A stretch of DNA of 64,000 nucleotides from Polynucleobacter meluiroseus (GCA_945881875.1 CAMCVH010000005.1:62001-126000); one strand, 5' to 3'. Counted from the first letter of the stretch, positions 19,110-30,984 are shown. The notes: generated by a model not told the origin, from the sequence alone. Translations and numbers: made by a program.

Positions 19110-19213
19110 GATGTCTTTGCAGTATAAATAGTTGAAATTGGGGAATACCCCTAGATTTTATCAGTCTGAACTCTTGTTGAATAGACATTTGAATTAATTA
19201 GGCGCTTATAGCT

Positions 19214-20140
19214 ATGTTGTCGAACATTCCGGTAAGGCATTATCTGCAGTTTGCTGATTTCAGCGCTGATGATTACGCCTATTTACTCCAAAGAGCCGAA
19301 TTTCTTAAAGCCAAATTCAAAAGATATGAAACTTGGCACCCATTGCATGACAGAACTCTTGCGATGATTTTTGAGAAAAATTCCACGCGCACTCGACTCT
19401 CTTTCGAGGCTGGCATTCATCAATTGGGTGGACACGCGGTATTTCTAAATACTAAAGACACTCAATTGGGTCGTGGTGAGCCAGTTGAAGATGCTGCTCA
19501 AGTGATCTCAAGAATGACCGACATCATCATGATTCGTACATTCGGCCAAGACATCATTGAGCGTTTTGCTGCCAACTCAAGGGTGCCTGTCATTAATGGT
19601 TTAACCAATGAATATCATCCTTGCCAAGTATTGGCAGATATCTTTACATTTGTTGAGCATCGCACAAATATCAAAGGTAAAACGATTTCTTGGATTGGTG
19701 ACGCTAATAACATGGCCTATACCTGGATTCAGGCTGCAGAAATTTTGGATTTCAAAATCAATTTTTCTGCACCACCGGGTTATCAGTTGGATAATAAATT
19801 TTTAAGCAGCAACTCTAAAAAACACTTAACAATCTTCCAAAATCCATTAGATGCTTGCAAGGATGCAGATTTAGTGACTACTGATGTGTGGACCAGTATG
19901 GGTTACGAGGATGAGAACCAGACTCGTTTAAAAGCATTCAAAAATTGGATGGTAACTGATGAGTTGATGGCAGCAGCACATCCTGATGCTCTTTTTATGC
20001 ATTGCTTGCCAGCTCATAGAGGCGAAGAGGTTTCTGCATCTGTGATTGATGGTGCGCAAAGCGTTGTTTGGGATGAAGCTGAAAATCGTCTTCATGTTCA
20101 AAAAGCACTGATGGAATTCTTGCTTTGTGGCAAGTTGTAA
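19214..20140 (+). CDS. argF: Ornithine carbamoyltransferase
   Basis: Makes citrulline from ornithine and carbamoyl phosphate in arginine synthesis. The 308-residue protein has the carbamoyl-phosphate site 'FEKNSTRTRLSFEAG' (STRTR at about 56-60), 'NGLTNEYHPCQVLADI' and the ornithine-binding 'FMHCLPAHRGEEV'. It precedes argG by 34 bases on the same strand, so the two citrulline-processing steps are probably co-expressed. No clear ArgR box was recognised upstream. Confidence 0.98.
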   Translation: MLSNIPVRHYLQFADFSADDYAYLLQRAEFLKAKFKRYETWHPLHDRTLAMIFEKNSTRTRLSFEAGIHQLGGHAVFLNTKDTQLGRGEPVEDAAQVISRMTDIIMIRTFGQDIIERFAANSRVPVINGLTNEYHPCQVLADIFTFVEHRTNIKGKTISWIGDANNMAYTWIQAAEILDFKINFSAPPGYQLDNKFLSSNSKKHLTIFQNPLDACKDADLVTTDVWTSMGYEDENQTRLKAFKNWMVTDELMAAAHPDALFMHCLPAHRGEEVSASVIDGAQSVVWDEAENRLHVQKALMEFLLCGKL

Positions 20141-20174
20141 TTTTTATTAAAAATTTAATTAAACGTAGATAAAC

Positions 20175-21404
20175 ATGTCAGATATTAAAAAAGTTGTTCT
20201 TGCCTATTCAGGCGGTTTGGATACCAGTGTGATCTTGAAGTGGCTTCAAGATACATATCAATGTGAGATTGTCACTTTCACAGCAGACTTGGGCCAAGGT
20301 GAAGAATTAGAACCAGCTCGTGCAAAAGCTATTAAGTTTGGCATCAAGCCTGAAAATATCTTCATTGATGACTTGCGTGAAGAATTTGTGAGAGATTTTG
20401 TATTCCCGATGTTCCGCGCCAATACGATTTATGAGGGTGAGTACTTGCTAGGTACATCTATTGCTCGCCCATTGATTGCTAAGCGTCAAATTGAAATTGC
20501 GTATCAAACGGGTGCTGACTCTGTATCTCATGGTGCAACCGGTAAAGGCAATGACCAAGTACGTTTTGAATTAGGTTACTACTCATTAGATCCATCCATT
20601 AAGGTCATCGCACCTTGGCGTGAATGGGATCTTTTATCTCGTGAAAAATTACTGGCCTACGCAGAAACTCATGGCATTCCTGTAGAAATGAAACACAAGC
20701 AAGGTGGCGCTCCTTATTCTATGGATGCCAACTTATTACATATTAGTTACGAGGGTCGCCATTTAGAAGATCCAAAGGCTGAAGCTGAAGAAGCTATGTG
20801 GCGTTGGACTGTTTCACCAGAGCAAGCCCCAGATATGCCTGAGTACTTGGATATTGAGTTTGAACGTGGGGATGCGGTTGCTATCAACGGTAAACGCTAT
20901 AAAGCGCACGAAATGCTTGCAGAATTAAATAGGATCGGCGGCCAGCATGGTATTGGACGCTTGGATCTTGTTGAGAACCGTTATGTTGGTATGAAGAGCC
21001 GCGGGTGTTACGAAACACCTGGTGGCGCGATTCTTTTAAAAGCCCATCGTGGTATTGAAAGTATTACCTTAGATCGCGAAGTAGCTCATTTAAAAGATGA
21101 CTTGATGCCTCGCTATGCCAGCATGATTTACAACGGTTATTGGTGGGCGCCTGAGCGCACCGCACTACAGACATTAATTGACCATACTCAACAAAGTGTC
21201 AGTGGTTTTGTACGAGTTAAGTTGTATAAAGGGTCCGTGACAGTTGTAGCGCGTGATTCAGTCAATACTTTATTCGACCAAAATATTGCAACTTTTGATG
21301 ATGATGGCGGCGCTTATAACCAAGCAGATGCTGGTGGATTTATTAAGTTAAATGCATTGCGTATGCGTATTGCTGCCAATGCTCGTATTAAACGTGGCTC
21401 TTAA
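20175..21404 (+). CDS. argG: Argininosuccinate synthase
   Basis: ATP-dependent condensation of citrulline and aspartate. The 409-residue protein starts with the PP-loop '[19 protein letters not shown]' (5-23) and has '[16 protein letters not shown]' and '[20 protein letters not shown]'. Length is normal for the bacterial type 1 enzyme. It follows argF; argH is not in the window. ppnP follows after 16 bases. Confidence 0.98.
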   Translation: MSDIKKVVLAYSGGLDTSVILKWLQDTYQCEIVTFTADLGQGEELEPARAKAIKFGIKPENIFIDDLREEFVRDFVFPMFRANTIYEGEYLLGTSIARPLIAKRQIEIAYQTGADSVSHGATGKGNDQVRFELGYYSLDPSIKVIAPWREWDLLSREKLLAYAETHGIPVEMKHKQGGAPYSMDANLLHISYEGRHLEDPKAEAEEAMWRWTVSPEQAPDMPEYLDIEFERGDAVAINGKRYKAHEMLAELNRIGGQHGIGRLDLVENRYVGMKSRGCYETPGGAILLKAHRGIESITLDREVAHLKDDLMPRYASMIYNGYWWAPERTALQTLIDHTQQSVSGFVRVKLYKGSVTVVARDSVNTLFDQNIATFDDDGGAYNQADAGGFIKLNALRMRIAANARIKRGS

Positions 21405-21420
21405 TTTTTTAGGATTAGAT

Positions 21421-21726
21421 ATGCAATTCGATCAAGTTTCAGTTGGAAAAAAAGCAAACGTCTTTTTTGATGGTAAATGTGTTTCTCATACAGTGACCTT
21501 ACCAAGCGGTGAGCGCAAATCAGTTGGCGTTATTTTGCCAAGTACATTACGTTTTGATTTAACAACCAAAGAAGTGATGGAAGTAGTTGATGGCACAGCT
21601 TATGTCAGTATTAATGGTGCCTCTGAGCAAACATTTACTGCTGGGCAATCATGGAACGTTGATGCTGGTGGCTACTTCGTTATTCGTGCTGAGCAAGCTG
21701 TCCACTACGTTTGTCACTTCGGCTAA
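21421..21726 (+). CDS. ppnP: Pyrimidine/purine nucleoside phosphorylase PpnP
   Basis: Small cupin-like phosphorylase (formerly DUF1255, YaiE) of broad nucleoside specificity. The 101 residues 'MQFDQVSVGKKANVFFDGKCVSHTV...' include the family block 'KSVGVILPSTLRFDLTTKEVMEVVDGTA' and end in 'YVCHFG'. The open frame extends 69 bases upstream into argG, but homology places the start at ATG 21421, which has 'AGGAT' before it. Co-oriented with argG; its stop is 4 bases from that of the convergent DUF192 gene. Confidence 0.92.
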   Translation: MQFDQVSVGKKANVFFDGKCVSHTVTLPSGERKSVGVILPSTLRFDLTTKEVMEVVDGTAYVSINGASEQTFTAGQSWNVDAGGYFVIRAEQAVHYVCHFG

Positions 21727-21730
21727 TTAT

Positions 21731-22171
21731 TTAGCGCTTGGGTATACCTGAAACGGTATTCCCAGCAGAAATACCATTCTTAGCAAACCAAGCTTGGTTC
21801 ATTTCTAAGGCAAATTTGATAGGTTGAGACGGGCAATGATTTGTTTCCGTCATCGCTTTCATCTCCTCGATGTTGGTGATGACTCCATCATTGCCTATAA
21901 ACGCTATAGCTAGAGGTATTTTGGTGTTCCTCATCCAAAAACAGTGAGTAGCTGTCGTTTCAAAAATAAAAAGCATACCTTCATCAGCTGGTAAAAAATT
22001 TCTATACATCAGACCTTGCTGTCTATGCGCTTCTGTTGAAGCAATTTCGGCTGTTATTTTATGAAGACCTATTTGTAGCTCAGCCCGCGGGAGTGATTGA
22101 GCACTAACCAAACCTAATTGACTGATGTAAATAAATAAGACTGATACAAACAATCGGGCTAAGAAGAGCAT
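21731..22171 (-). CDS. DUF192 family exported protein
   Basis: A 146-residue protein with a hydrophobic N-terminal signal ('LFLARLFVSVLFIYISQLGLVSAQS', cleavage probably after residue 24 at VSA-Q). The mature part has the DUF192 core: 'EIASTEAHRQQGLMYRNFLPADEGMLFIFE' and 'HCFWMRNTKIPLAIAFI'. Members are small periplasmic beta proteins without a settled function. It converges on ppnP and is divergent from clpS. Confidence 0.87.
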   Translation of the reverse strand: MLFLARLFVSVLFIYISQLGLVSAQSLPRAELQIGLHKITAEIASTEAHRQQGLMYRNFLPADEGMLFIFETTATHCFWMRNTKIPLAIAFIGNDGVITNIEEMKAMTETNHCPSQPIKFALEMNQAWFAKNGISAGNTVSGIPKR

Positions 22172-22241
22172 AGGGGTTTGTGATTGAGTGAATGAAGTAC
22201 TTCTACTTTATCAGATTAAATATCACCTCAATAGAAGCTGA

Positions 22242-22270
22242 TTGACCCACGAATATCCCTAGTAATTAAT
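22242..22270 (+). promoter_or_regulatory. Probable clpS-clpA promoter
   Basis: TTGACC (22242-22247, 5 of 6 to consensus), 17-base spacer, ATTAAT (22265-22270, 4 of 6). The predicted start is about 34 bases before the clpS ATG. Confidence 0.4.
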
Positions 22271-22310
22271 CTCAATACTAAATGTCAAACTTGTGTTTAG
22301 AATAGGGAAT

Positions 22311-22658
22311 ATGATTCAAAAACCTAAAACCCCAAGCCGTATTGATTTTCCAGGATTTGAGGATGATCAGGCGACGGTGATTGATCGTCAAATCGAACGC
22401 GTACAACCACCTAAGATGTACAGAGTTGTTTTGTTAAATGACGACTTTACGCCGATGGAGTTTGTGGTGATGGTGATTCAGGAGTATTTTCACAAGGATC
22501 AAGAGAGTGCAACAAGAATCATGTTGCAAGTTCATCTTGAAGGTAAAGGTGTTTGTGGTGTTTACACTAAAGATGTTGCAGCAACAAAAGTAGAACAGAT
22601 TGTTGATAGATCCCGTGAAGCCGGGCACCCTTTGCAATGTAGGATGGAGGAAGCATGA
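22311..22658 (+). CDS. clpS: ATP-dependent Clp protease adaptor ClpS
   Basis: N-end rule adaptor that hands substrates to ClpAP. The 115 residues begin '[20 protein letters not shown]' and have the conserved core '[44 protein letters not shown]' (about 37-80) with the '[10 protein letters not shown]' N-degron pocket residues. A GTG at 22293 could give a slightly longer product, but ATG 22311 has AGGGA before it. It overlaps clpA by four bases (ATGA), implying translational coupling. Confidence 0.96.
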   Translation: MIQKPKTPSRIDFPGFEDDQATVIDRQIERVQPPKMYRVVLLNDDFTPMEFVVMVIQEYFHKDQESATRIMLQVHLEGKGVCGVYTKDVAATKVEQIVDRSREAGHPLQCRMEEA

Positions 22659-24967
22659 TTGCTCAAGAATTAGAAGTAACACTACATATGGCATTTGTGG
22701 ACGCGAGAGCATCCCGTCATGAGTTCATAACTGTTGAGCACTTACTCTGTGCGCTATTGGATAACGCAACAGCAGCAGATGTTTTAAAGGCTTGCGCTGT
22801 CAATATTGAAGATATTAAAAGTAATCTCAAAAATTTCATTAATGACAACACTCCTTTAGTTCCCGGATCTGCTGAAGTTGATACCCAGCCAACATTGGGC
22901 TTTCAGCGCGTCATCCAAAGATCGATCATGCACGTTCAGTCAACTTCTAATGGTAAGAAAGAAGTCACAGGCGCTAACGTTTTAGTGGCGATCTTTGGTG
23001 AAAAAGATTCCCATGCTGTTTACTATCTTCAGCAGCAAGGTGTCACCCGTTTAGATATTGTTAATTACATCAGTCATGGCATCCGTAAAGACCAAGCTGA
23101 AGCAACAAAGCCAAATGATTCAACTCCAGAGGGTGTTGAATCTAATTCCAGCGGCAAAGAAAGTGCACTTGACCAGTACACCCAGAACCTTAATGTATTG
23201 GCTAAACAAGGTCGCATTGATCCTCTCATTGGTCGTGATGCTGAAGTTGAGCGCGTTATTCAGATCTTATGTCGTCGCCGTAAAAATAATCCACTTTTAG
23301 TTGGAGAGGCTGGAGTTGGTAAAACAGCTATTGCTGAGGGTCTCGCTTGGAGAATTACCCAAAGTGACGTGCCAGAGGTTTTATCAAAGGCTACTGTTTA
23401 CTCTTTAGATATGGGCGCCTTGTTAGCAGGCACTAAATATCGAGGTGATTTTGAGCAGCGCTTAAAAGATGTTCTAAAGAATCTCAAAGAAAATCCAGAC
23501 GCAATTTTATTTATTGATGAAATCCATACCTTAATTGGTGCTGGTGCTGCATCTGGCGGTACGCTTGATGCAAGTAATTTGCTGAAGCCTGCATTGTCCA
23601 GTGGTCAAATGAAGTGTATTGGTGCAACAACATTTAGTGAGTATCGTGGAATTTTTGAAAAAGATGCAGCTCTTTCAAGACGTTTCCAAAAGGTGGATGT
23701 TGTAGAGCCTAGCGTTGATCAAACGGTTCAGATCCTACGTGGCTTGAAATCAAAATTTGAAGAGCATCATGGCGTTAAGTATGCCCAAGCAGCTTTGACT
23801 GCGGCAGCCGAGTTATCAGGTCGTTATATCAATGACCGCCACTTGCCTGACAAAGCAATTGACGTGATTGATGAGGCAGGTGCTGCTCAGCGTATTTTGC
23901 CAAAGTCAAAACAGAAGAAAACAATTGGTCGTCAAGAGATTGAGGATATTGTTGCCAAGATTGCTCGTATACCGCCCCAATCAGTCTCCGTGGATGATCG
24001 CAGCAAATTGCAAACACTAGATCGTGATTTGAAGAGCGTTGTTTTTGGTCAGGAGCCGGCCATTGAAGTCTTAGCATCTGCTATCAAAATGTCTCGTGCT
24101 GGTTTGGGCAAAGACGATAAGCCGATTGGATCATTCTTATTCTCAGGCCCAACAGGTGTGGGTAAAACTGAAGTGGCCAAACAGTTGGCTTTCATTATGG
24201 GTATCGAATTGGTTCGTTTTGATATGTCAGAGTATATGGAAAGACATGCTGTGAGCCGTTTAATTGGTGCGCCTCCTGGTTATGTTGGATTTGATCAGGG
24301 TGGCTTATTAACAGAGGCAGTCAATAAGAAGCCACACTGTGTTTTATTGTTGGATGAAATTGAAAAAGCACATCCAGATATTTTTAATATCTTGCTTCAG
24401 GTAATGGATCACGGTACTTTGACGGATAACAATGGTCGTAAAGCAGATTTTAGAAACGTCATCATCATCATGACAACTAACGCTGGTGCTGAGGCGATGC
24501 AAAAATCTGTTATTGGCTTTACCAATGCAAGACAGGTGGGCGATGAGATGGGCGATATTAAGCGCACCTTCACCCCTGAGTTCCGCAATCGCCTTGATGC
24601 CATTGTGAGCTTCAGAGCTCTTGATGAGAGCATCATCTTAAGAGTGGTAGATAAGTTCTTAATGCAGTTAGAAGAACAGTTGCACGAGAAGAAGGTTGAT
24701 GCCAGCTTTACTGATAATCTTAGAACTTATTTAGCGAAACGTGGATTTGACCCATTAATGGGCGCAAGACCTATGCAACGCTTGATACAAGATTTAGTCA
24801 GAAAAGCTTTGGCGGACGAGTTGCTGTTCGGCAAGTTAGCCAACGGTGGCCATGTGGTTGTAGATATTGATGCTGAAGAAAAAGTTCTTTTAGATTTCGA
24901 AGCACCAGTAGTACGACCAGCTGTTAAGAAAGTTGCATCAGGCAAGACAGAAGCACAACAGATCTAA
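22655..24967 (+). CDS. clpA: ATP-dependent Clp protease ATP-binding subunit ClpA
   Basis: AAA+ unfoldase that feeds ClpP. The 770-residue protein has the double Clp N-domain (1-145), AAA-1 with Walker A 'GEAGVGKTA' and '[12 protein letters not shown]', and AAA-2 with Walker A 'GPTGVGKTE' and '[12 protein letters not shown]'. The ClpP-docking tripeptide IGF occurs in '[10 protein letters not shown]'. No ClpB-type coiled-coil middle domain is present. It is coupled to clpS, and its stop is only two bases from that of the convergent dut. Confidence 0.98.
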   Translation: MIAQELEVTLHMAFVDARASRHEFITVEHLLCALLDNATAADVLKACAVNIEDIKSNLKNFINDNTPLVPGSAEVDTQPTLGFQRVIQRSIMHVQSTSNGKKEVTGANVLVAIFGEKDSHAVYYLQQQGVTRLDIVNYISHGIRKDQAEATKPNDSTPEGVESNSSGKESALDQYTQNLNVLAKQGRIDPLIGRDAEVERVIQILCRRRKNNPLLVGEAGVGKTAIAEGLAWRITQSDVPEVLSKATVYSLDMGALLAGTKYRGDFEQRLKDVLKNLKENPDAILFIDEIHTLIGAGAASGGTLDASNLLKPALSSGQMKCIGATTFSEYRGIFEKDAALSRRFQKVDVVEPSVDQTVQILRGLKSKFEEHHGVKYAQAALTAAAELSGRYINDRHLPDKAIDVIDEAGAAQRILPKSKQKKTIGRQEIEDIVAKIARIPPQSVSVDDRSKLQTLDRDLKSVVFGQEPAIEVLASAIKMSRAGLGKDDKPIGSFLFSGPTGVGKTEVAKQLAFIMGIELVRFDMSEYMERHAVSRLIGAPPGYVGFDQGGLLTEAVNKKPHCVLLLDEIEKAHPDIFNILLQVMDHGTLTDNNGRKADFRNVIIIMTTNAGAEAMQKSVIGFTNARQVGDEMGDIKRTFTPEFRNRLDAIVSFRALDESIILRVVDKFLMQLEEQLHEKKVDASFTDNLRTYLAKRGFDPLMGARPMQRLIQDLVRKALADELLFGKLANGGHVVVDIDAEEKVLLDFEAPVVRPAVKKVASGKTEAQQI

Positions 24968-24969
24968 TC

Positions 24970-25419
24970 TTAACTGCGACCAGTACTTCCAAATCCGCCA
25001 GCACCTCTTTCGCTGGCGGTAAATTCTGCTACCTCAGCCCACTCAACCTGAGCTACTGGCACGATCACCAGTTGAGCTAAACGCTCCATAGGCTCTAATT
25101 TAAAGGCTGTTTGACCGCGATTCCAGGTGCTCACCATCAATTGACCTTGGTAGTCTGAATCTATTAAGCCTACTAAGTTCCCAAGAACAATGCCGTGTTT
25201 ATGGCCTAAGCCTGAACGCGGCAAAATTAAAGCAGCATATCCCGGGTCATCCAAATAAATCGATAAGCCAGTTGGCACTAATACAGTTTGACCTGGCTCA
25301 ATGGTGATGGCTTCATCTAAGCATGCCTTTAAGTCTAAGCCTGCGCTGCCCGCAGTTGCATACTGAGGAAGATTGTTTTTCATTCTTGTATCAAGAATTT
25401 TTACTTGTAATTTTTTCAT
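24970..25419 (-). CDS. dut: dUTP diphosphatase
   Basis: Trimeric dUTPase that hydrolyses dUTP to dUMP, keeping uracil out of DNA. The 149-residue protein contains the five motifs: '[14 protein letters not shown]', '[13 protein letters not shown]', '[15 protein letters not shown]', '[10 protein letters not shown]' and the C-terminal Gly-rich '[12 protein letters not shown]'. It starts one base after the coaBC stop and ends the leftward ribF-ileS-lspA-coaBC-dut group. The coaBC-dut pairing also occurs in enteric bacteria. Confidence 0.98.
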   Translation of the reverse strand: MKKLQVKILDTRMKNNLPQYATAGSAGLDLKACLDEAITIEPGQTVLVPTGLSIYLDDPGYAALILPRSGLGHKHGIVLGNLVGLIDSDYQGQLMVSTWNRGQTAFKLEPMERLAQLVIVPVAQVEWAEVAEFTASERGAGGFGSTGRS

Positions 25420-25420
25420 A

Positions 25421-26632
25421 TTAAATTTTTGTAGAAATAAGACTAATTAATTGACGTGATAAATCTAATTTGTTTGATCTGGCAAATCGCTGATTGCCTT
25501 TTTCTTCAACAACAAGCAACTCATTTTCATCAAGTCCAAAAGTTTCTGGACCAATATTGGCTACAAGCATTGGAATATTTTTATTGAATCTTTTTTCAGC
25601 AGCATGACGCTCTAAGTCATTCGTCTCTGCAGCAAAGCCAACGCAGTAGGGTTTTTTATTGTTGACTGATAGCTTTGCAACAGATGCCAAGATGTCTGGG
25701 TTCAATTCAAACTCAAGTTTTGGCGGCAAATCAGAGTCACCAGCTACTTTTTTAATTTTTTGCGTACTAATATTTTTGATTCGCCAATCTGCAACAGCAG
25801 CAACTGATAAGAACACATCAAAATTTAGATCATTCATAACAGCACTGTGCATCTCTTCGGCGCTTGTGATATCAGTGCGACGGATCTTGCCAGTAAATTC
25901 AAGAGGAGTATCTAAATGACAGGGACCTACAATTAGATGCACTTCAGCACCTGCCTCTAATGCGGCTTGCGCTAAAGCAAAACCCATCTTGCCTGAGCTT
26001 TTATTAGTCATCCCTCTAACTGGATCGATTGCCTCATAAGTGGGGCCGGCAGTAATTAAAACCTTTTTACCTTTTAATACTTTGGCTTGAAAGAAAGAAA
26101 TAACACCTTCGAGGATTTGGTGGGCTTCTAACATACGACCCATACCGTTTTCACCGCAGGCTTGTGATCCGCTGGTTGGGCCAAGTACTGTGACAGAATC
26201 TTTTTCTAGTTGGGCGATATTCCGTTGTGTTGCCGGGTGATCCCACATTTGTTTATTCATAGCGGGAACAACTATTAAAGGACACTCTTTAGCCAAACAA
26301 ATAGTGCTGATCAGGTCATCAGCTAAACCTAAAGAAATTTTTGCCATAAGGTCAGCGCTAGCTGGAGCAATCAAAATGACATCGGCTTGTCGAGATAGTT
26401 CTATATGAGCCATATTATTCGGGATGCGTGCATCCCATTGGCTAACATAAACAGGTTTACCTGTGAGCGCTTGCATCGTCACCGGGGTCATAAATTGGGT
26501 TGCTGCCTCGCTCATTGCTACCTGAACTTCGGCACCTTCTTGAATCAAGGAGCGCGCTAATTCAGCTACTTTAAATGCGGCAATACCTCCAGACATCGCT
26601 AAGAGTATTTTTTTACCTTGTAGTGAATGCAT
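25421..26632 (-). CDS. coaBC: Bifunctional phosphopantothenoylcysteine decarboxylase/phosphopantothenate-cysteine ligase
   Basis: Carries out two successive CoA-synthesis steps, adding cysteine to phosphopantothenate and then decarboxylating. The 403-residue protein has the N-terminal flavoprotein CoaC domain ('[20 protein letters not shown]', '[20 protein letters not shown]', 'PAMNKQMW', 'GRMLE') and the C-terminal CoaB domain ('[29 protein letters not shown]'). A TTG two codons upstream (26638) is possible, but ATG 26632 fits the family. Together with panB elsewhere in the window it covers parts of the CoA route. Confidence 0.97.
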   Translation of the reverse strand: MHSLQGKKILLAMSGGIAAFKVAELARSLIQEGAEVQVAMSEAATQFMTPVTMQALTGKPVYVSQWDARIPNNMAHIELSRQADVILIAPASADLMAKISLGLADDLISTICLAKECPLIVVPAMNKQMWDHPATQRNIAQLEKDSVTVLGPTSGSQACGENGMGRMLEAHQILEGVISFFQAKVLKGKKVLITAGPTYEAIDPVRGMTNKSSGKMGFALAQAALEAGAEVHLIVGPCHLDTPLEFTGKIRRTDITSAEEMHSAVMNDLNFDVFLSVAAVADWRIKNISTQKIKKVAGDSDLPPKLEFELNPDILASVAKLSVNNKKPYCVGFAAETNDLERHAAEKRFNKNIPMLVANIGPETFGLDENELLVVEEKGNQRFARSNKLDLSRQLISLISTKI

Positions 26633-26647
26633 GATCAAAAAACCTTC

Positions 26648-27139
26648 TTATTTATTAACGCGTTTAATTTCATCAACGATGAGAAGAATGACACCAATCG
26701 TAATAGCGCTGTCTGCAATATTAAAGGCAGGCCAGTGCCAACCCATATAGTGAACATCAACAAAATCTACAACAGCACCATAAATAATACGATCAATGAC
26801 GTTTCCAATCGCCCCGCTTAAAACCAGGCTTAATGCTAATGAAAAGATTGTTTGATGAGTGTTTTTACGAATTAACCAAATCATGATGAGTGCAGCAATG
26901 ATGCCCACACTGGTAAAAAACCAACGTTGCCAACCCCCAGCCTGGGCTAAAAATGAAAATGCAGCGCCAGAGTTATAGACCAAGGTCCAGTTTAGAAAAC
27001 TGGTAACTGGTTGAGATACCCCTTCAAACAAACTATTTTTCGCAATAACCTTAGTTAGTTGATCAAGTATCAAAAGAAAGCTTGATAGACCAAGCCATAG
27101 CAAAAACGCTTGTCGGTTGTTTGATTTAGGTGAGGCCAA
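26648..27139 (-). CDS. lspA: Lipoprotein signal peptidase (SPase II)
   Basis: Inner-membrane aspartyl protease that removes prolipoprotein signal peptides. The 163 residues have four hydrophobic helices (about 12-30, 65-82, 90-108, 135-157), with catalytic aspartates in 'GNVIDRIIYGAVVDFVDV' and the 'NTGAAFSFLA'-like 'YNSGAAFSFLA'. The start is TTG at 27139, supported by a strong AGGAG about six bases upstream. It lies 20 bases after ileS, the classic ileS-lspA pair. Confidence 0.97.
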   Translation of the reverse strand: MASPKSNNRQAFLLWLGLSSFLLILDQLTKVIAKNSLFEGVSQPVTSFLNWTLVYNSGAAFSFLAQAGGWQRWFFTSVGIIAALIMIWLIRKNTHQTIFSLALSLVLSGAIGNVIDRIIYGAVVDFVDVHYMGWHWPAFNIADSAITIGVILLIVDEIKRVNK

Positions 27140-27159
27140 ATATCTCTCCTGAGATTTTC

Positions 27160-30021
27160 TTATGCAATATGGCGAGTTTCGCCATGACCAAAAAGATTAG
27201 ATGTGCAGCGACCACATAAACTTGGATGATCAGCATCATGACCAACATCATCTCTGTAGTGCCAGCAGCGACCACATTTTTGATGCTCAGATGAACGCAC
27301 AATCACCTTTAACTCTGTAGCGTCTGGCTTAGATTCAACAGAAGCGCTTGATGTAATCGTGATAAATCGAAGATCTTCACCCAGTGAGTTGAGCAATTGA
27401 GCATCTGCACTTGGAGCAATGATGTGAATCTGAGCTTGTAATGAAGAGCCAACTTTTCCGGCTTCACGTTCAAATTCAATTGCTTTTGTGATGTCTGATC
27501 GCATTGCTCTAATTCGATCCCACTTAACTAAAAGTTCAGCTGCGTTGGTAATGCTTTGAAGCTGATGGAATTCTTCAGTGAAGATAGTTTCTTTACTGTT
27601 TGTTTGATGGTCAAAAATTTTCCACGCTTCTTCGGCCGTAAATGATAAAAATGGCGCCATTAATCTTAAGAAGGACTGAGTAATATGGAATAGGACATTT
27701 TGAGCAGAGCGCCTAGCTGAGGCATCTGCTGGAAGTGTGTAAAGGCGATCCTTAAGAATATCTAAATAAAAGCCGCCCATATCCTCCGAGCAGAAAGTCA
27801 TGAGCCTAGACACTGCAGGGTGGAATTCATATTTATCGTAATGTGCCAATAAATCTTTTTGTACCGATGCTGTCAGTGCTTGCGCATATTGATCAATTTC
27901 TAACCAATCTTTACTATCCATATGATGCTTGTTGATATCAAAATCAGATAAGTTAGCTAATAAAAATCGTAGTGTATTTCTAATGCGGCGATAACTCTCA
28001 ACAACTCGCTTAAGGATCTCATCGGAGATAGTCATTTCACCTGAGTAGTCGGTTGATGCTACCCATAAGCGAATAATCTCCGCTCCCATCTTGTCAGCCA
28101 CTTCTTGAGGGGCGATGACGTTACCGATCGACTTACTCATCTTGCGACCTTGGCCATCCACGGTAAAGCCATGTGTGAGAAGCGCTTTGTATGGCGGTTT
28201 ACCGTCTAACATAGCGCCAGTTAAAAGTGATGAGTGGAACCAACCACGATGTTGATCTGAACCTTCTAGATAAAGATCAGCCCAACGCCCATCGGGATTA
28301 TCTCTAGAGGGGTCTGAGAGGGTTGAGGCATGAGAGCCACGAATAACGTGCCAGTGGGTTGTGCCTGAGTCAAACCAAACATCTAAGGTATCTTTATTTT
28401 TCTCATACATGGCTGCTTCATCGCCAAGTAATTCGTGAACATCAATTGCTTGCCAAGCTTCGATACCCTCTTTTTCTACTCGAACTGCAATTTTCTCAAG
28501 TAACTCTGGTGTACGAGGATGCGGTGCACCTGTTTCCTTATGAACAAGGAATGCCATTGGGACTCCCCATTGACGCTGTCTTGATAAAGTCCAGTCTGGG
28601 CGATTGGCAATCATGCTGCTTAAGCGTTGCTTACCCCAAGCAGGAAAGAACTCTGTTGTCTCGATGCCAGCTAAAGCTGTTTCACGAAGGCTTGATCCTT
28701 CATGTGGTTTTTTATCCATGCTAGCAAACCACTGCGCTGTTGCACGATACACAACGGGAGTTTTATGTCTCCAGCAGTGCATATATGGGTGGTTAAATTT
28801 CTCTGAATGAAGAAGAGATCCTGCTTGCTCAAGAGCCTCAACAATTTTGGGGTTAGCTTTCCAAATTGATAAACCAGCAAATAAAGGTAACCAAGATGCA
28901 TACACGCCATCACCCATGACTGGATTCAGGATATCTTGATCTTTAAGCCCATTTGACTTACATGACTTAAAGTCTTCCTCGCCATATGCGGGAGCGCAAT
29001 GTACTAAGCCAGTGCCACTATCGATAGTGACGTAGTCGGCTAGATAGATAGGCGATCTTCTGTCGTAACCTTTATCTACTTTTGCTAATGGATGATGGAA
29101 CTCCAATCCAGCGAGCGCTTGACCAAGACAGGTAGCAATCACTTGACCTTCAAGGGCATATTCTTTTAAGCATGCTTCAATGCGATCTTTCGCAAGGATG
29201 AGCAATCCTTTTGAAGTATCAACTAATGCGTATTCAATTTCTGGGTGAGCATTTAAAGCTTGATTAGAAGGAATGGTCCAAGGTGTTGTTGTCCATATCA
29301 CTGCCATACCTTCTTTTTTAGGTAAGGCATTCAAACCAAATGCTTTAGCAATCAGATCTAGTTGATCTGTGGGGAAAGCAAAGCCTACATCGACAGCAAG
29401 ATCAACTTTGTCTTGATATTCAACTTCTGCTTCCGCTAGTGCAGAGCCACAATCAAAACACCAATTGACTGGTTTTAAACCTCTGTAAACATAACCTTTT
29501 TCAAAAATCTTACCTAAGGCACGAATCTCATCAGCTTCATTTTTGAAGTTCATTGTGAGGTATGGGTTTTGCCAGTCACCTAAAACACCTAAGCGCTCAA
29601 AATCTATTTTCTGTTTATCAACTTGAACTTGTGCATAAGCACGAGCTTTAGCTTGTACCTCTGCTGTAGGCAGGTGTTTTCCAAATTGTTTTTCAATTTG
29701 AATTTCAATCGGCATACCGTGGCAATCCCATCCTGGGACATACAGCGCATCATGACCAGAAAAGCCCTTGGCTTTAACAATCATATCTTTTAGGATTTTA
29801 TTGACTGCGTGTCCGATATGAATGTCACCATTAGCGTAAGGAGGGCCATCATGAAGAATAAATTTCTTTTTGCCAGCCTTAGCTTCTCTAATTTTTTGGT
29901 AAATCTTTTTCTCTTGCCATTCTTTTACCCAAACTGGCTCACGCTTAGGAAGATCACCACGCATTGGAAATGCAGTATCGAGTAAGTTAACGGGGTAAGA
30001 ATTTTTTTTATTGTCAGACAT
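27160..30021 (-). CDS. ileS: Isoleucyl-tRNA synthetase
   Basis: Class I synthetase of about 953 residues. It has the HIGH motif in '[16 protein letters not shown]', the editing domain with '[13 protein letters not shown]', the KMSKS loop in '[11 protein letters not shown]' and a C-terminal zinc site ('[12 protein letters not shown]' and 'LCGRCTSNL'). I chose ATG 30021 ('[25 protein letters not shown]') as the family start; an ATG two codons earlier (30027) is also open. The start overlaps the end of ribF, so it is probably translationally coupled. The zinc finger and '[10 protein letters not shown]' mark the eubacterial type. Confidence 0.98.
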   Translation of the reverse strand: MSDNKKNSYPVNLLDTAFPMRGDLPKREPVWVKEWQEKKIYQKIREAKAGKKKFILHDGPPYANGDIHIGHAVNKILKDMIVKAKGFSGHDALYVPGWDCHGMPIEIQIEKQFGKHLPTAEVQAKARAYAQVQVDKQKIDFERLGVLGDWQNPYLTMNFKNEADEIRALGKIFEKGYVYRGLKPVNWCFDCGSALAEAEVEYQDKVDLAVDVGFAFPTDQLDLIAKAFGLNALPKKEGMAVIWTTTPWTIPSNQALNAHPEIEYALVDTSKGLLILAKDRIEACLKEYALEGQVIATCLGQALAGLEFHHPLAKVDKGYDRRSPIYLADYVTIDSGTGLVHCAPAYGEEDFKSCKSNGLKDQDILNPVMGDGVYASWLPLFAGLSIWKANPKIVEALEQAGSLLHSEKFNHPYMHCWRHKTPVVYRATAQWFASMDKKPHEGSSLRETALAGIETTEFFPAWGKQRLSSMIANRPDWTLSRQRQWGVPMAFLVHKETGAPHPRTPELLEKIAVRVEKEGIEAWQAIDVHELLGDEAAMYEKNKDTLDVWFDSGTTHWHVIRGSHASTLSDPSRDNPDGRWADLYLEGSDQHRGWFHSSLLTGAMLDGKPPYKALLTHGFTVDGQGRKMSKSIGNVIAPQEVADKMGAEIIRLWVASTDYSGEMTISDEILKRVVESYRRIRNTLRFLLANLSDFDINKHHMDSKDWLEIDQYAQALTASVQKDLLAHYDKYEFHPAVSRLMTFCSEDMGGFYLDILKDRLYTLPADASARRSAQNVLFHITQSFLRLMAPFLSFTAEEAWKIFDHQTNSKETIFTEEFHQLQSITNAAELLVKWDRIRAMRSDITKAIEFEREAGKVGSSLQAQIHIIAPSADAQLLNSLGEDLRFITITSSASVESKPDATELKVIVRSSEHQKCGRCWHYRDDVGHDADHPSLCGRCTSNLFGHGETRHIA

Positions 30022-30964
30022 GGTCATTTATTTCAAAGTAATTTCTTGCTAAAGCAGCATCTTGATTGATAGCGTTTTGTAGTTTTTCTAAATCGTTATA
30101 TTTTTCTTCGTCTCGTATTTTCTCAATCAATTCGATGCGTACTAATTTTCCATAAACAGATTGATTGAAATTAAAGACGTGAACTTCTAGTAAATATCTT
30201 CCTGAGTCATCAACGGTGGGTCTTTGGCCAAGACTTGCAACAGCTGGTAATGGATTGTCGCTTAAGCCGTGAACTTGTGCGATAAAAATTCCTTGGGCTG
30301 CAGGTTTTCTAAGGTGTAGTCTATTGGCTAAAGAAACATTCAGAGTTGGGAAGCCCAGGGTGCGACCTAATTTCTGACCATGTAAGACATGACCGCTCAG
30401 CATATAAGGCCTACCTAACAATTGGCGGGCAAGCGTCAGATCGCCTTGAGACAGTGCTTTTCTAATGGCGGAACTAGAAATACGTACTTGGTTTTCTTCA
30501 AATGTTGCCATGCTCTCAACACTAAATCCATATTTCAAACCAGCTTCAACTAGGTTCGAAAAATTACCTGCTCTTTTAGAGCCGTAGTGGAAATCATCGC
30601 CAATTAGAATAGATTGAACTTTTAAACCATCAACTAATATTTTTTTCACAAAATCATCAGGACTCAAATTTGCAAATAGTTGATTGAAATGTATAACCAA
30701 AACTTGATCTATACCCACTTCAGCAAGAGCCTCTAACTTATCTCTTAAATTTAAAATTCTTTCGGGCGCTTTTTCGGGGGCAAAGTATTCAACAGGGTGA
30801 GGTTCAAAAGTCATCACACAAGATGAAATATTTTTTTCTCTTGCGGTTTGAACCAATTTTTTTAGCAAAGCCTGATGCCCCCGATGCACACCATCAAAAT
30901 TACCAATGGTTAGGGCGCAGGGGGTCCAATTTGCGACAGGAGGGATGCCTCTAATTACCTTCAC
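30014..30964 (-). CDS. ribF: Bifunctional riboflavin kinase/FAD synthetase
   Basis: Makes FMN and then FAD. The 316-residue protein has the N-terminal adenylyltransferase domain with '[18 protein letters not shown]' (about 17-34) and '[15 protein letters not shown]', and the C-terminal flavokinase domain '[11 protein letters not shown]' with 'GIFIAQVHG'. The start is GTG at 30964 without a Shine-Dalgarno sequence. ribF heads the ileS-lspA-coaBC-dut run and is divergent from purN across only 27 bases. Confidence 0.96.
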   Translation of the reverse strand: MKVIRGIPPVANWTPCALTIGNFDGVHRGHQALLKKLVQTAREKNISSCVMTFEPHPVEYFAPEKAPERILNLRDKLEALAEVGIDQVLVIHFNQLFANLSPDDFVKKILVDGLKVQSILIGDDFHYGSKRAGNFSNLVEAGLKYGFSVESMATFEENQVRISSSAIRKALSQGDLTLARQLLGRPYMLSGHVLHGQKLGRTLGFPTLNVSLANRLHLRKPAAQGIFIAQVHGLSDNPLPAVASLGQRPTVDDSGRYLLEVHVFNFNQSVYGKLVRIELIEKIRDEEKYNDLEKLQNAINQDAALARNYFEINDHV

Positions 30965-30976
30965 GTTAGGGTATGA

Positions 30977-30984
30977 ATTATATT
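30977..30984. promoter_or_regulatory. Shared -10 region of divergent ribF and purN
   Basis: Within the 27-base gap, the leftward strand has a perfect TATAAT (30982-30977), ending 13 bases before the ribF GTG. The rightward strand has TATATT (30979-30984), ending 8 bases before the purN ATG. The two boxes overlap. No convincing -35 hexamers were found. Confidence 0.35.

Noticed and set aside
19125..19160. GGGGAATACCCC hairpin and TTGAAA/CCCC boxes upstream of argF as a sigma-32 promoter
   Set aside because: The spacer between TTGAAA and CCCCTAGA is only 10 bases and the second box lacks the ATNT end; I see no reason for heat-shock control of argF.
27169..27185. 7-bp hairpin (ATGGCGA/TCGCCAT) at the end of ileS
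   Set aside because: It encodes the last residues of IleRS and lies before a gene co-transcribed with it; chance pairing in coding sequence is likely.
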